Below are positions 34,034-50,122 of a stretch of DNA of 64,000 nucleotides, in pieces (the first letter of the stretch is position 1; each line of letters starts with the position of its first letter). This DNA comes from Eudorina sp. 2006-703-Eu-15 (taxonomy: Eukaryota > Chlorophyta > Chlorophyceae > Chlamydomonadales > Volvocaceae): assembly GCA_003117195.1 (NCBI GenBank), contig BDSI01000109.1:62001-126000 (forward strand). Reading direction: 5' to 3'. The notes beneath the pieces are model-generated. The model had not been told where the DNA came from and did not search any database. It saw only the letters and a program-made list of their open reading frames with translations. Made by a program: the position numbers and the translations under genes.

Positions 34034-37000
34034 ATGTCATCTGCGCGCTGGGCCGCGACCATGGGAAACCCCCCACCTCTGCCGGTGCTGCTCCTGCTCG
34101 TGTTACTGGTGCCGAAGCACGGCGTGGAGGGCGCCCTTCCTGGAGCCATCCTTGGTCCCGCGGCCGCCAACCCCGGGGGCCAGTCCGATCGGCAGCACGT
34201 CGCTGCTGGGGTCCCGGGGGTCGTTGCTGGTACCAGTGCTGGTTCCGGAGCCGGGCCCGGTGCTGATGCTGGTTCCGGAGCTGTCGGCAGGCGGCTCCAC
34301 GATACTGGGGCGGGCCTGGGCAGCCGAGACTGGGACCGAGATTGGGCTGTGGGCCTGGGAGGATACTCTTGGCCCTGGCAGCAGTACAGGCACGTACAGG
34401 GGCCGTACAGGAGCCGTACAAAGGGCCGTACGCGGCCTGTTGGCTCGCCTGCATGAGGAGTTCCGAATGAGTCGCGAGACAGAGGCATCCTATGTTGCTA
34501 TGTTGCTTTATTTTGAACAGGACTTCGGAAATAACCGAGCCCAGCGCAGACCTTGGTACGACACACGGGACACAGCGGCGAGCGTACGTTGAAGCCGGCC
34601 GTGTCCCCTCCGCTATTATTGCACATGTCACGTGGATGTCGTGTGGTGTGTGCTGTGTGCTGTGTGCTGTGTGCTGTGTGCTGTGTGCTGTGTGCTGTGT
34701 GCTGTGTGCTGTGTGCTGTGTGCTGTGTGCTGCGTGCTGTGTGCTGTGTGCTGTGTGCTGTGTGCTGCACCCCGGGGCACCTGCAGGAGCCCGGTCTGCT
34801 CGTGTGCGCGGTCCCGTGGGTCGGCCGGGTGTGCGGATGCCACCCGCCTCATCTGCCGCCTGGCCCCCACCGGCAAGATCTGCGAGGCGCTGGAGTCGCC
34901 GGCGCGAGACGAGGCCATCGTACTGCCGTACATCCAGGCACGCCGGGTCGGGTCCGGTAGGGTCGGGTGCGTCGTGCGTGGGTGGGCCGTGGGCGGCACC
35001 CGCCTATCTACCGCCGGGCGAGGTGCGGATACGCGCGGGTCGGGTCTCGCCGCGATCCGTACGTACGTACGGCAACACTCTAACACCGCTGTCCTCACCG
35101 CTCAGAGGACGCAGTCCCGAGGGGTGCACGAAGTTCTCGGCACGGTGTGACTGCGAGGGCGGCACCCGTGGGGTCCACTGTAACCAAAATAATGGTTACA
35201 TAACTAATCACAGAAGAGGACTATTCTTTCTGTCCCCGTATCATTAACTAACGATGTTACAGTGGACCCCGTGGGTCATCCCCGTATCATGATTGATCAA
35301 CGGCTCTGTTGTGTATGTGGCGTCGTGGTGCGTCGTGGTGCGGGTGGGAAGGAAGCCCGTACATGGCGGTGTCCTCAAGTCACCTACATCATGCAGGGGA
35401 TGTGCTCGAGGGCATTCCCGCCTGCTGCGATTTGTCTCGCCGCTTCACTCCCTCCATGCCCTCGTGTCCTCCGCGCTTCGTCAAAACAGCCACTTGAACG
35501 AATGAACGTTACAGCGGACCCCAAAGGGATCACCGGTGTATACCAGGGCAGGCCCCAGCAGGCCCCACCGCCACTTGTCTCACCCGCCGACGCCGCCGAC
35601 GACGCCAACGCCGAAGCCGCCTCCGCGGCTGCCCCCGTCGTGGCCCGCCCTGCCGTGACCCTCCCCCCAGCGTGTGTGCGCGCAGCAGTCCGCCCCCGAC
35701 ACCGACACCGCCGCCGCCGCCGCTGCGCGGCCCCCGGGCGCCTCACAGCCCCCGAGTCCCGGCGCCGACAGAGCCGCCCAGGCCGCACCGTCCTCCACCG
35801 CCGCCTCGAACGCGGATGCCGTCCCTCCGCAACAACGAGCGCAACAACAACAGCGAGGACAGCAGGAGCAGCAGCAGCAGCCTGTCGCGCAACCGGTCGG
35901 TCAGCCAGCCCAGCAGACCGCCACCTCCGCCTCCACCGGCACCGGCGCCCCGTCCTCAACCCCCACCTCCTACCCGCCCTGCATCTGCGCCTACCTGGGG
36001 TTAGGTTCCGCGGAGTGCAGGGCGGCCGTCAGGGAGGTCTGTGGCGGCGGCGGCGGCGCCGCCGCTGGGACCGCCGCCGCCGCTGGGACTGCCGCCGCGG
36101 CGGCGCCAGCCGCGGAGGAATCGCCGAGCAGTACACGCCCGCGCCTGCGCCTGACGCGGCGACGACTGCACCTGGCCACCGGCGACGCTGCCGCCGCCAC
36201 TGCCGCCGCCGGCGAGGTTGCCGCCGCCGCCGCTGCCGCCGCCGCCGCCGCTGCCGGCAGCGGTGACCCCACGCCAGGCACCGGCGGCGTGTTGTGCTCC
36301 CTGGGCCCCGCATTCCAGGCGGGCAACGTGAGCAGCCTCCTCACGGGTACGGCATTGCGGGCCGTCTACCGGCAGCTCCGGGACGCCTGTTTCCCTGGCG
36401 CCATCACGGCGCCGTCGTACTGCAACTGTGCCGTGGTGAGTCGTACAGCAGTACAGTACGACGATCGAAATGGCGGTAAATCTGTTCGAAATACAGCTGG
36501 CGCGCCTCGGCTACGAGCACTTGGATGGCAGGGCGGGTTCAGCGGGGGGTCCGCAAACCGCGATCCGTGATACCTAGCGTTTCTGGGAATCACAGGATTC
36601 GCTGCCGTGGATGCCGTGGGCTTTCTCGCCCCGTGCAGGATCGGCCCTGTCATCTTCGGCACCGTACATGAACGCGGACACGTACGGAAGTACTACTGCA
36701 TGCATGTACAACAGCATGCGCACGGCGCGTGATGCACGTACGGCAATTAATGCACTGTTGCCTGTGTGTCGCCAGCGCGGACCCTGTACGCACCCTATCA
36801 CGTCCATTTTACTGCGGCTGCCGTACCGTGCCATGCCGTTTGTACGATACCGTACAGGACCCCTTCTCCGCCAACTGCGCGCTCTCCCTGACCAGCCTCT
36901 GCACCTCGGGCGACCCGCTGTGTCGGCTTACACTGGAGACCTGGGAGGGGCAGGCCCGCGCCACTGCGGTGCTGCGGACCTTCTTCAGCAGCACCTGCGG

Positions 37001-40000
37001 GGGCTTCAACCAAGGACTGGGCCTGGGCGCGGGCCCGGGCCGGGGACAGGGGCTGGGACAGGGACTTGACGGCGACCCGGGGCCCGCGGCGCCAGGGCAG
37101 CAGATGGACGTGGAGGTGGAGCAGGTGAACGGCGGGAAGGGCCGGACGGGCCCGCCTGCGGCTGAGGACGTGGCGGACGGCGGCTCGCGGGGCAAGGACA
37201 GCGGCGGCGCCGCCGGCGGCGGCGGCAGCGTAGCAGGTGCCGGAGGTCGTGCTGGCGGCGGCGGTGGCGGCGGCGGCGGCGCGGTCGTGGTGCGGCTGGA
37301 GCTGCCCGGTGGGTTGTACAGCGGTACGGCGGTACGGTGGTTCGTGTGGTTGGGTGCGTTCCACGGCGCTGTTGTGGGGGCGAGGGGGGCGTGTCTCTAG
37401 GGCTCAAGAGCTCTGCGCGGTGGTTTTGCTGTACTCGGGTGCTGCGTGCCATATGCGTGCGCCTTGTGCGCCTTCAGTGCCATGCGGCGGGGTCATGCGG
37501 TTGCACGAAGTCGTCGAGGACTCTCCGATGACCGGCGGTGTCACACGTGAGCGGAGCACTAGCGGTCCGCCATCGGGGAACGGTTTCCCCACCAAAGGGG
37601 GCCTGGTCAACCGCGGCGGCCGCCGCGCAGACGGTACTGACGGCGTGGAGCCGAGACTGCGCTTTCGCTGGGTCCGGCATGCGTACGGCACTCACAGTAA
37701 CGCTTATCGCCGTACGTGCCCGTACATACGCCGCTGTCAAAACCTGTCCTGTCCTATCGTGGGTGCTGCGGCCATGTTCGACGCAGGTGTCGACCGAGCC
37801 GCCTTCCAGAGCCGCTACCAGGCCCCGCTGATCGCGGTGGTGGCGGCGGTGGCGGAGGTGCCCGTGAATGTCGTACAGGTCAGCAGCGCCATGGAGCTGC
37901 CCGCCGCCGCCGCCTCCTCCGGCACCACCGCCGCCGCCACCTCCGCCGCCGCCGCCGCCGATTCCGCGGCTGGCACCGCTGCTCCCCCCGCCGGCGCGGC
38001 AACCACTCCCGCCAGGACCACCAGTAACGCCACCACTCCCGCCGCCGCTCCCGCCGCCGCCAGCACCGCGGCTGGCGCGGTCGCCGCCGCCGCCGCCACC
38101 ACCAGCGCGACTGCCCTGCCGCCGCCACCTCCAACCGATGCAAGTGTCGGTTCCTCTGGCCTAGCCTCGGGCATAAAGCCTCGGGGAGGTGCCCCAGCGG
38201 CATTCGACGTCGCCGTCGTCGTCGGCGGCGGCTCGGGCACCGCTGGCCCGGGTGGCGGGACAAGTCCGGCCGGAGGCACCATATTCGACGCCCGAGGGAC
38301 TACAGCTGCAGCTACTGAAGCTGCTACTGCTGGTGCTGCTACTGCTGATGCTGCTGGTACTGCTGGTGCTGCTACTGCGGCGAGTAGTAGTGACGGTCTG
38401 GGCGTGGCGGGGTTGGCGACCTCGTCTCAGCAGCCCGGTAGTGAGGGCGGCGGCGCAGAGGACGGCGCTCCTCTCACTTTGGATGGCGCCGCCGCGGCTG
38501 CCGCCGCTGCTGTGGCTGCCGCCGCTGCGGCGGCTGCTCCTGCAGTTGCCGGCGGAGGGGCCAGGGCTAGCGTTGGGAGTGCGGCCCCGGGCGCGAGTGC
38601 GGGGGGGGCCGGCAGCGTGCGCATCGCGACGGTGGTCGGGGACCGCCGGCGGCGATTGGCCCAGCAGCAGCAACAACAGCAGCAGCAGCAGGAGTTGGGA
38701 GGCGCGGCGGCAGCTCAACCAAAACCGCAGCAGCAGTCGCAGGCCGTCACGCTGGTCACGGCGGCGGCACCACAGCAGCAAGCCGATGAGCCTTCACTGC
38801 TGGTGTGTGGTTGTGGGGGTAGGGAAAGGGAAGGCTCTTCGGGTGTTATGAGAGCATGAACCCCAGCAATTGCACGATAGATGATACGAGGCGCCCACGA
38901 AGCTGTCTGGGCCTGTTGGATTTCAAGGTCGGGACTAAGGGTCCTTCCACCTTGTAATGGGTGCGTCAATGGCATGGAGAGGGGGAGCTCCAGGGGGCGG
39001 TGTTGGTTGACTGCCCGGAACTGCCCGGAGCTGGCTTTTGGGGAGTGCGGCTTTTGGGGAGTGCGGCGTCCATGCCCCGGCTCAAGGCCTGGGTGCGAAT
39101 CACGGCCAGTATTATTACTATGATGTCAAATGGACCCCGCTAGGGTCATCGGTGACAGCCGCAGCCTCCACACACCACACACTGCAAACACGATACCGCG
39201 CCGCAGTGGCGCACCGGACAGGCTCCACAAGTGCACCAAGTGCACACTTTTGCCTCCGTCGATAACACAACCACTTCCTCCTCCGTGCGACCGTGCCCCC
39301 TCCCCTGTCGCCCCCTCGACGGCCCCCTCCCGCAGGTCACCCTGACCATCGTTGTCGCCCAGCCGGTGGCCACGGAGCAGCGGCTGCTGAGGGCACTGAC
39401 CCGCGGGTCGGGACTGCTGCTCGAGATCCAACAGCAGCTCGGCCTGCCCTACCCCGTGGCGTCGCTCACGACGGAGACCTACTCGGACGTCGGCTCCCCC
39501 GCCTCCACCTCTTCCTCTTCCTCATCATCCGCCGCCGCCTCCTCGGAGGCGGTCGACGCGGGGGCGGGCTCAGGCAGGTGGTGGTGCTCGCGGGTCGGAG
39601 AGACTGGAATGGAAATATGGAATGCATATTTGTCCGTTTAAGTGGCAGCGGGACTCCGAGGGGACCCCGAGAAGGGATTATCGGCGCCTACCCGTGCCAC
39701 AGACAAGACCCGCGGCGGGGCCCATCGGCCCAAGCGGGGAGCTGGTGGAGGAGAGGAGGACGCACGACAGGGGATGTGTATGTGTGTATTTCCCGGGGAG
39801 GACGGTCCCCCGCTGTTGGACTCAGGCGATGCAGGCAGTCCCTGCAGGGAGGCAGGGAGACCCGCGGGTCGGCCGTTGCGATAAACTCATGCCTGGGAGG
39901 GGACGGGCAGTGGAGGCTTCTGGGAGGGTTGTTTCGGTTGTTTCGGTTGGACCCCCACATGTACGGTACGGTACGGTACGGTACGGCATATCTCTGGGGG

Positions 40001-41605
40001 ACCCCAAGCCGCGGGACTTCGAAGCGGCGGCATCACGGTATCGTTTCGTGTCTTTTCGCAGGCCCCGATTTCCGGGACGGTAGCTCCCGCGGGACCGGAC
40101 CCGGGGGCGGCGGCCCGGCACCACAGCTGCCCGACCCCTCGTCAGCACGCTCCGAAGAGCCAGCCGGCACAGCGGCACGGGCCCAACCGGGCGGCTCCAC
40201 TGGCCCCGGAACCACTGGCCCCGGAACCACTGGCCCCGGATCTGACGGCCCCATGGGTGGGTCCATCGATTCGACTGGGGCTGCTCACGAGAGGTCCGAG
40301 CAACACCGTAGCGATCAGCAGCCGCGGGCGGCAGGGGGCGGCGCCGGCGGCAGCGGCAGCGGCAGCGGCCACGCTGCTGGCGGCGGCGGCACCGCGGACC
40401 CCGTCACGCGCATCGCCGTACCGATTGTCGTGGCGGTGCTTGGCGGCGCGCTGTGCGCCGCCGCCGTCGCGGCCGCGGCGGTGCTGCTGCGCCGGCGGCG
40501 CCGCCGCCGCGGCGCCTTCGCGGTGGTCGCGACCCATGGGTCAGCACCCGTCCAGGATCCGCACCCAGGCAAGGCCGACGGGGCTGACGTGGCCTCCACC
40601 GACATGCTCACCGCCTCCCCGTCCCGACTGCTCTACGTGGCCACCAGCTTCAGGGGTGCAGCAGCGGGGCTCCATAACCACGCTGCGGGTGCCGGTGGCG
40701 GTATAGCGGTCGCCGCCAGCAGCCACGGCGCTGATACCCCAGAGGCGACCGCACCGCCACTGGTGGCGGTGGCGGGCGCTGTCGCGATGCGCCGGCGCGG
40801 CGGCTCAGAGGGCGCTGCCGGGCCTGGAGGGCCGCCGGGCTGTCACGGCGCCGCCGCCCGTGGTGGTGCCGGCTGGGCAACCGGCGGCGACGGCGGGGGC
40901 GGGGGCAGCAGCGGCGGCGACGGCGGCGGCGGCTTCACGTTCCCGACGCTGACGCCCAAGGCGGCGGCAGCGGCGGCACTGGCCGCCCGGGGCGCCGCCG
41001 TCAGCTGGCAGTCGGATCTCGCCCCTGCGACGGCGGCGGCGGCGGGTGCGGCGGGTTCGGCACGCGGGCCGGTACCCCAACTCAGGAAGCCGCGGGGGAC
41101 GGCCGCACAAGCGGCGGCGGCAGCCGCCACCGCCGCCGCCGCCTCCGGCGGCAGGCAGCCGCCGGACGGAGGACCAGGATCGGGGCTCCCTGCGCGGGTC
41201 GCCACCGCCGCCACGGGCGACGGTGCGGAGCGCTGCACATCCCTGGAGCCCGCGCCGCCCTCCGCGCCACGCGCCGCGGCTCCCTCCGCGGCTCCCTCGG
41301 CTCCTCCCTCCGCTCCAGACTCTCCAGTGCTGGGGCTACGTCCCCGGAGTGCTGAGGGGCTACCGGGCCAGTCTCTGGACGCAGACATGGCAGAGACAGG
41401 CCCACGGGTCGGTCAGGCGGCGGCGGCGCCGCCGCCGTCGCCGTCGCCGCAGGGCCCCCGGTTACCGGCGCTGGGATGTCTGGCCATCGGTCTTCCTCGA
41501 TGGGACTCGGGATTGTCCACCACCCCCAACGTCAGCCCCTCGGCCATGAGCCAGGTGGCGCAGCTGTCGCCGTCGTGCACCGTGTTCGCGGGCGGTGACG
41601 GCTGA
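34034..41605 (+). CDS. Large single-pass membrane protein with Cys-rich ectodomain
   Basis: Not a named family; it resembles the receptor-like surface proteins common in volvocine algae. Proposed exons: 34034-34383, 34787-34937, 35671-36435, 36858-37308, 37787-38802, 39336-39577, 40084-41605 (about 1,498 aa). The ends at 34383 and 34937 and the start at 40084 are the least certain. The N-terminus has a signal peptide (core VLLLLVLLVP). The ectodomain has Cys-rich blocks (CSCARSRGSAGC, CICAYLGLGSAECRAAV, SYCNCAV, CRLTLETWEGQARAT). Then comes a volvocine-type beta/alpha domain, VDRAAFQSRYQAPLIAVV to VNVVQVSS, whose second half (VRIATVVGDRRRRLA, then VTLTIVVAQPVATEQRLL) is split by long Ala/Gly/Gln inserts. 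One membrane helix (AVPIVVAVLGGALCAAAV) at about 40410-40480 is followed by an Arg stop-transfer run and a 370-residue Ala/Gly/Pro-rich tail without a kinase or cyclase. Ligand and function unknown. Confidence 0.65.
34647..34768. repeat. 7-bp microsatellite (GTGTGCT)n
   Basis: About seventeen copies of a CTGTGTG heptamer with one variant. In forward frames it reads as Cys/Val/Leu repeats, a translation artefact. It lies in the first intron of the membrane-protein gene, ending about 20 bases before the acceptor at 34786. Confidence 0.9.
35164..35276. mobile_element. 113-bp inverted-repeat element (MITE-like)
   Basis: Two 21-bp arms, 35164-35184 and 35256-35276, are inverted copies matching at 19 of 21 positions and share GGGGTCCACTGTAAC. 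The interior is AT-rich (AATGGTTACATAACTAATC) and has no coding capacity, as expected of a miniature non-autonomous element. It is intronic in the membrane-protein gene. The same end sequence recurs as GTTACAGCGGACCCC near 35509 and in repeats at 26771-26840, 39129-39162 and 55054-55113. I see no clear target-site duplication. Confidence 0.65.
39129..39162. repeat. Dispersed repeat copy B (inverted)
   Basis: TGGACCCCGCTAGGGTCATC followed by GGTGACAGCCGC is the reverse complement of the core of the repeat at 26771-26840. It lies in the membrane-protein intron just before the exon at 39336. Confidence 0.7.
39961..39987. repeat. (GTACG)5 microsatellite
   Basis: Five copies of GTACG run into GTACGGCAT in the last intron of the membrane-protein gene. 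The unit is the same GTACGG word that recurs throughout the window. Confidence 0.85.
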
Positions 41606-44344
41606 CACACCGCGCAGCGAGACGCCATCAAAATGGGCCGCCAGCCCGCCAGCCCCGCAAGGGAGGGGAGGGGAGGTGGCTGGAGGGGTACATCACGAGA
41701 ACCGGGCGAAACTCGAGAGCCGGGGGACGTGGCGGCGCAGGCGGGCTGTCGGCCACGGTGCACCGCGGGCAGGCAGTCAAAGGTTGGGTGTCACAGCGAG
41801 GTGACGCAGGGGCAGGAGGGGCAGGAGCGGGTTGCGCCCAGGGGTTTCGGTGGGCCCACCCCCTGCGACCCTGCCTCAGCGAGCATGCTCAGCCGCCGTG
41901 CGCGGGCCTGGGGACGTGGGGAGATCTAGGTGGGGCCGCCGCGCATAAGCATGTTCACACCTTTGCACCCCGGCGGCTTCAGTGCAGGGCGCGTCAGCGC
42001 TGAAGGGCCGGTGGTGGTGGTGGTGATGATGGTGGTGACGGTGATGGTGATGGTGCTTGCCCGTCGGAAAGTGATGTGTACGGCAGTCACGCGCCGGACG
42101 TACGAAAGCGCAGAGACACACATTTTCGGCGCGCTGCGGGCTGCGGTCTGGGTTGGGCGCATGCGTACTCCCACGCACGGTCAGCGTCCCACGGGGCTTA
42201 GCATACCACCAGTCAAACCCAAGTGGCCGGCTGAGCGCTGTTAATCAAGGCTCCACATAGTTTCCACATGGATTCCAGAAAGGGTCCAGGAAGGTTTCAG
42301 AATATTTTGTTACGCCTGGGTCGAGGTCCAATCTACCGCACTCGGGATAGCATATCACTGCCCCAAGCGTGAGCTCGGGACCCTCGTGGCGTGGTGGGGC
42401 GAGGGTTTCGATGGTGGCAGCCGATCGCACGCCTTTCATAACTCCAACAGAAGAGGTGTCGGGGGAGGGGGTCATACTGAGGGTCGTACACTCGTACGGC
42501 ACGGGGATGTGCGGGCTGTGACAAATGGAAGACGGAGCCGTGGCCGTGGGCTGCATAAGGTCGACGGAGAATGGAGGTAGTCCCGGCGGATCCCGATTCA
42601 CTTGGATATATATTCCCTGCTTCGCGTTTCGACACCGTGTGACCCAGAGAGAGCGAAATGGGGATCGGGCCGTGATGATGTCATATCGTGACGTTCCGTA
42701 CTGCTCCGTACCGTACCGCTTACTAAACATGATGACATGGATGGACGATTGCCCGGGACGCCGTGAAGGCAGCGGCGTCGGGGGCTTCCGTGGCTTCTCC
42801 GCGGCTCGCGTACCTCGGGTGTTTTGGACAGGGAGGTGCGAGGGTTGACTCTTTCGACGAAATGCGTTTTGGCGTCATGTCCTGGTCTTGCCACTTGCCC
42901 GGCGGCAACCAGGGCCATTCTCCCAGACGAGAATGACACATGGGTCACGACGCAGCCCACGGCTCACTGCGTGCGCCTGCACGGTTTCCCGTGTTGTTAG
43001 AGAGAGTCATTGTTGATCGATGCTTCGTGTGAGCCGTCGATGTCGCACCTGCCGTGAGCCCCAGTCCGTACCCACCAGCGGTGGCGCCCAGTGATTCTAG
43101 TTGGACCGCGGCGTGCATCACAGCAGCCTGCAATCCGGTGCTTGATGAATTGTACGGACTGTATCAATCTGGGGTTTGTTGAATTGTACGGACTGTACGA
43201 GAGAGGGGTGTTGCAGCTTCGGCCGCAAGGTGCGCGAGGATGAGGTACAAGACCGCATCCCAAATTGCCAATGGAGCATGAAAGATGTGCCTCACCGATG
43301 TGTCATTGGACATGCGCCCCCAACATGCGCCCCCTGGGACAGAGGTTTGCCAGTCCTTGTATTAGAACGCGGTCTCGATATGATGTTCTCCAGAGCCACC
43401 GTCAGAAGCGTAGTGTGACAGGCCAAGAGAGAAGTCTGACGCTGAGGCGTAGTGGGCGTATCGTAAGGCTAGCTGCCCTATGCGCCGCAACGTGAAGACA
43501 GCAAAAGCCACGAAATTTTAACATCAACATTGAATAATTGTTTCCAAGCCCAAGCGTGCTAAATGGCTGCCTATCCATGCTAACCGGATGAAACGGCAGC
43601 ACCTTGTCACCTACCGCTTGCGAAAACATGTTAATACCACTTTGATTATGTCTTTGACCAGAGATTCATCAGCGCATTAACTAGACAGATGCTGATTTGC
43701 GATGCCCGAATCGCCAGAAACTGTATATCCAGCAGTCCTAAGGCCCGCCTGAGGCCGCAACGGGCTCCATTGTATAGAATGGATTTGACATCTCTATCAT
43801 GACTTTACAAAATGTCCATCCAGTAAAACAGTCGTGCCCTTTGGTTTCTCCGGAACAGAGGCTCCGGAATGGCCCAAGGGGGCAAGAGCTCACAAGAGCA
43901 GAAGGCCAAACAAAACTAAGTAACTGCCCAGAGAAATTATGCTGATTTTTCAAGGAGGTCCCACACTGTGGCAAGCAGCTGCGGTATAAACGCTGGCCTA
44001 AGCGCCTAACAGACCTTGGTACCGCATACCACTACCTGCTATATAAAATTCCACAGCTGATTTGTGGTATGGCAATTTCAACAATCATTGTCGTCCTGGT
44101 ACTTCCGCACTCTCGCACTGCATCGCGAGGGTGTACGGTGGTGTACAATATGCAGGCGGCCTAGAAAACTCAAGGAATTACAATTTTACAGGGATTTAAT
44201 TGCGGGCACAGCAAGTCATGGAATTGCGTTAGCGTGCAGGATTAGGATTGACACCGTTCAGAGCCCACCTGATCAGTATTTTGGGTGTTAGCCCGAAAGC
44301 TTTACAGAGAGGCTTGCACTTCGAACGCGAAGTAGTCAGTCAAG
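41606..44344. other. Intergenic 2.7 kb, no gene seen
   Basis: Between the membrane protein and the CDPK. It contains a GGT/GAT-type run near 42010-42055 and a direct repeat of TTGAATTGTACGGACTGTA (about 43147 and 43179). Toward the CDPK it becomes markedly less GC-rich. Open frames here (for example 42245-42960, minus) have no recognisable domain. Confidence 0.45.
44039..44048 (+). promoter_or_regulatory. Candidate TATA box of the CDPK gene
   Basis: CTATATAAAA lies about 300 bases upstream of the CDPK start codon in a local AT-rich stretch. If used, transcription would start near 44070 and leave a 5' UTR of about 270 nt. This rests on motif and position only. Confidence 0.4.
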
Positions 44345-48817
<4,473 letters not shown>

Positions 48818-50122
48818 GAGAACTAACTCCTTTGGTTCCGTGCGTTGCAGCTCCGGTCCCGGGTCCTTGTTTCGATACATTCGTCCCCTCTCCATGCCGC
48901 TAATTCTTCTGTGACGGCGGTGATGGCGGTTGGGAGATGCCGTTGTCCATCCCCGACGTTTCTGATGAGCAGGAGGAATTCGCATGACGCTTCCATGTCG
49001 CACGCACATGACTGCACGTTGGGGCGCTGACAAAGCGCGGGCTGCTGCCTGAGCCCGAGTGTGTTACCACCTCTCCCTGTTGTCGGATGAAAGCTCTTTC
49101 ACTGTTGCCGGCTGGGTGGGCATATTATCGTACATGGTCGGCGCTTTCATTATGACGGCACTCAGCCCTGCAAAGAACCACGCACCCGTTTTCCTGACTG
49201 ACCACATGGAAGTGCCCAGGAGGAGGAGTGGCGCCGCATGCGAACCGTTTTGGTGTCGATGATAGGTTTTGGACAGAAATACAATTTCGCGGAGCTATGC
49301 GCGCACCAGCTAGACGCCTCTCGCACACATGCAACGGACTCACCGTCTCTGTGCCACTTCAATGACTGTATTGATTAACCCTTTACCTCGGGAGACTTGA
49401 GAGGCTACGCGGCCCGAGCGGCGAAGCCCCCGTGACGGCATACGTGGGACAGCGTCAAGCGATGACGCTGGCAGGGTGTTGCGACGGACAATTCGTCGGT
49501 CTATTGAGCAACCGATCATTGTAATTAGTTTCTTGCTGCGATGGCAGTCTGTGATTTTGGTTTTTAGGGGTGTTTGTGATTCAGGGCAACATTTCTCTTG
49601 GGTTCACGGAGTGCCTTCGTTCGTACAGTCGTATGCATGCATGACCTTCGGGACGCGCGTTCGCGTCTCCGGTCGTTCACACCTACATGTAAATGGTGAT
49701 CATCGTGGCCCCAACCGTCCCGAGGTTCAGGACAGGTTCCAGTGTCTCCAAATCCGGTTACTGAGGGGATCCCCGTGTTACCGTCCAGCACTACCCCTTC
49801 AATACGCCCACATGAAGCCAAACCGCCTCCAGATGCTTCTACTCGTCAACTCACATGTGATCAACAGCGGGTCAGACCGCGGCAGACGGTCTGCGTCACG
49901 GTCAAGGCCAGCGGGTCACGATGAGTCCACGACCCCTCCCCCGTGAAGTCGACCATGACTACATACGGAACGTCTTGGCTTGGTGAGCCTGCATCCCCCC
50001 AGGTTGGCAGGATTTGCCTGGTGTGCATGATGCCTGCAGCCCAGCTCAATCCATCGGCTGTGGCGGCCATCCCACGGATACCCTTCTTTACATCCTCAGC
50101 TCCTCACGGCCTCTCGACGTCC
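48818..50122. other. Intergenic between convergent genes, no gene seen
   Basis: About 1.3 kb between the CDPK stop and the stop of the minus-strand coiled-coil gene. A TGTAA at about 49685-49689 on the plus strand could serve the CDPK. No coding sequence or structured RNA recognised. Confidence 0.45.
50088..50092 (-). terminator. TGTAA polyadenylation signal of the CEP70-like gene
   Basis: On the minus strand TGTAA lies about 31 bases after the stop codon of the coiled-coil gene, the typical position of the volvocine polyadenylation signal. Confidence 0.65.

Noticed and set aside
34492..35247. Cys/Val/Leu repeat protein on the plus strand
   Set aside because: It is a translation of the (GTGTGCT)n microsatellite, which lies in an intron next to a good splice acceptor.
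39293..40083. Upstream half of a 770-aa single open frame
   Set aside because: Only the part from about 40084 shows the membrane-protein coding pattern; the part before it is in the wrong frame for the exon 39336-39577.
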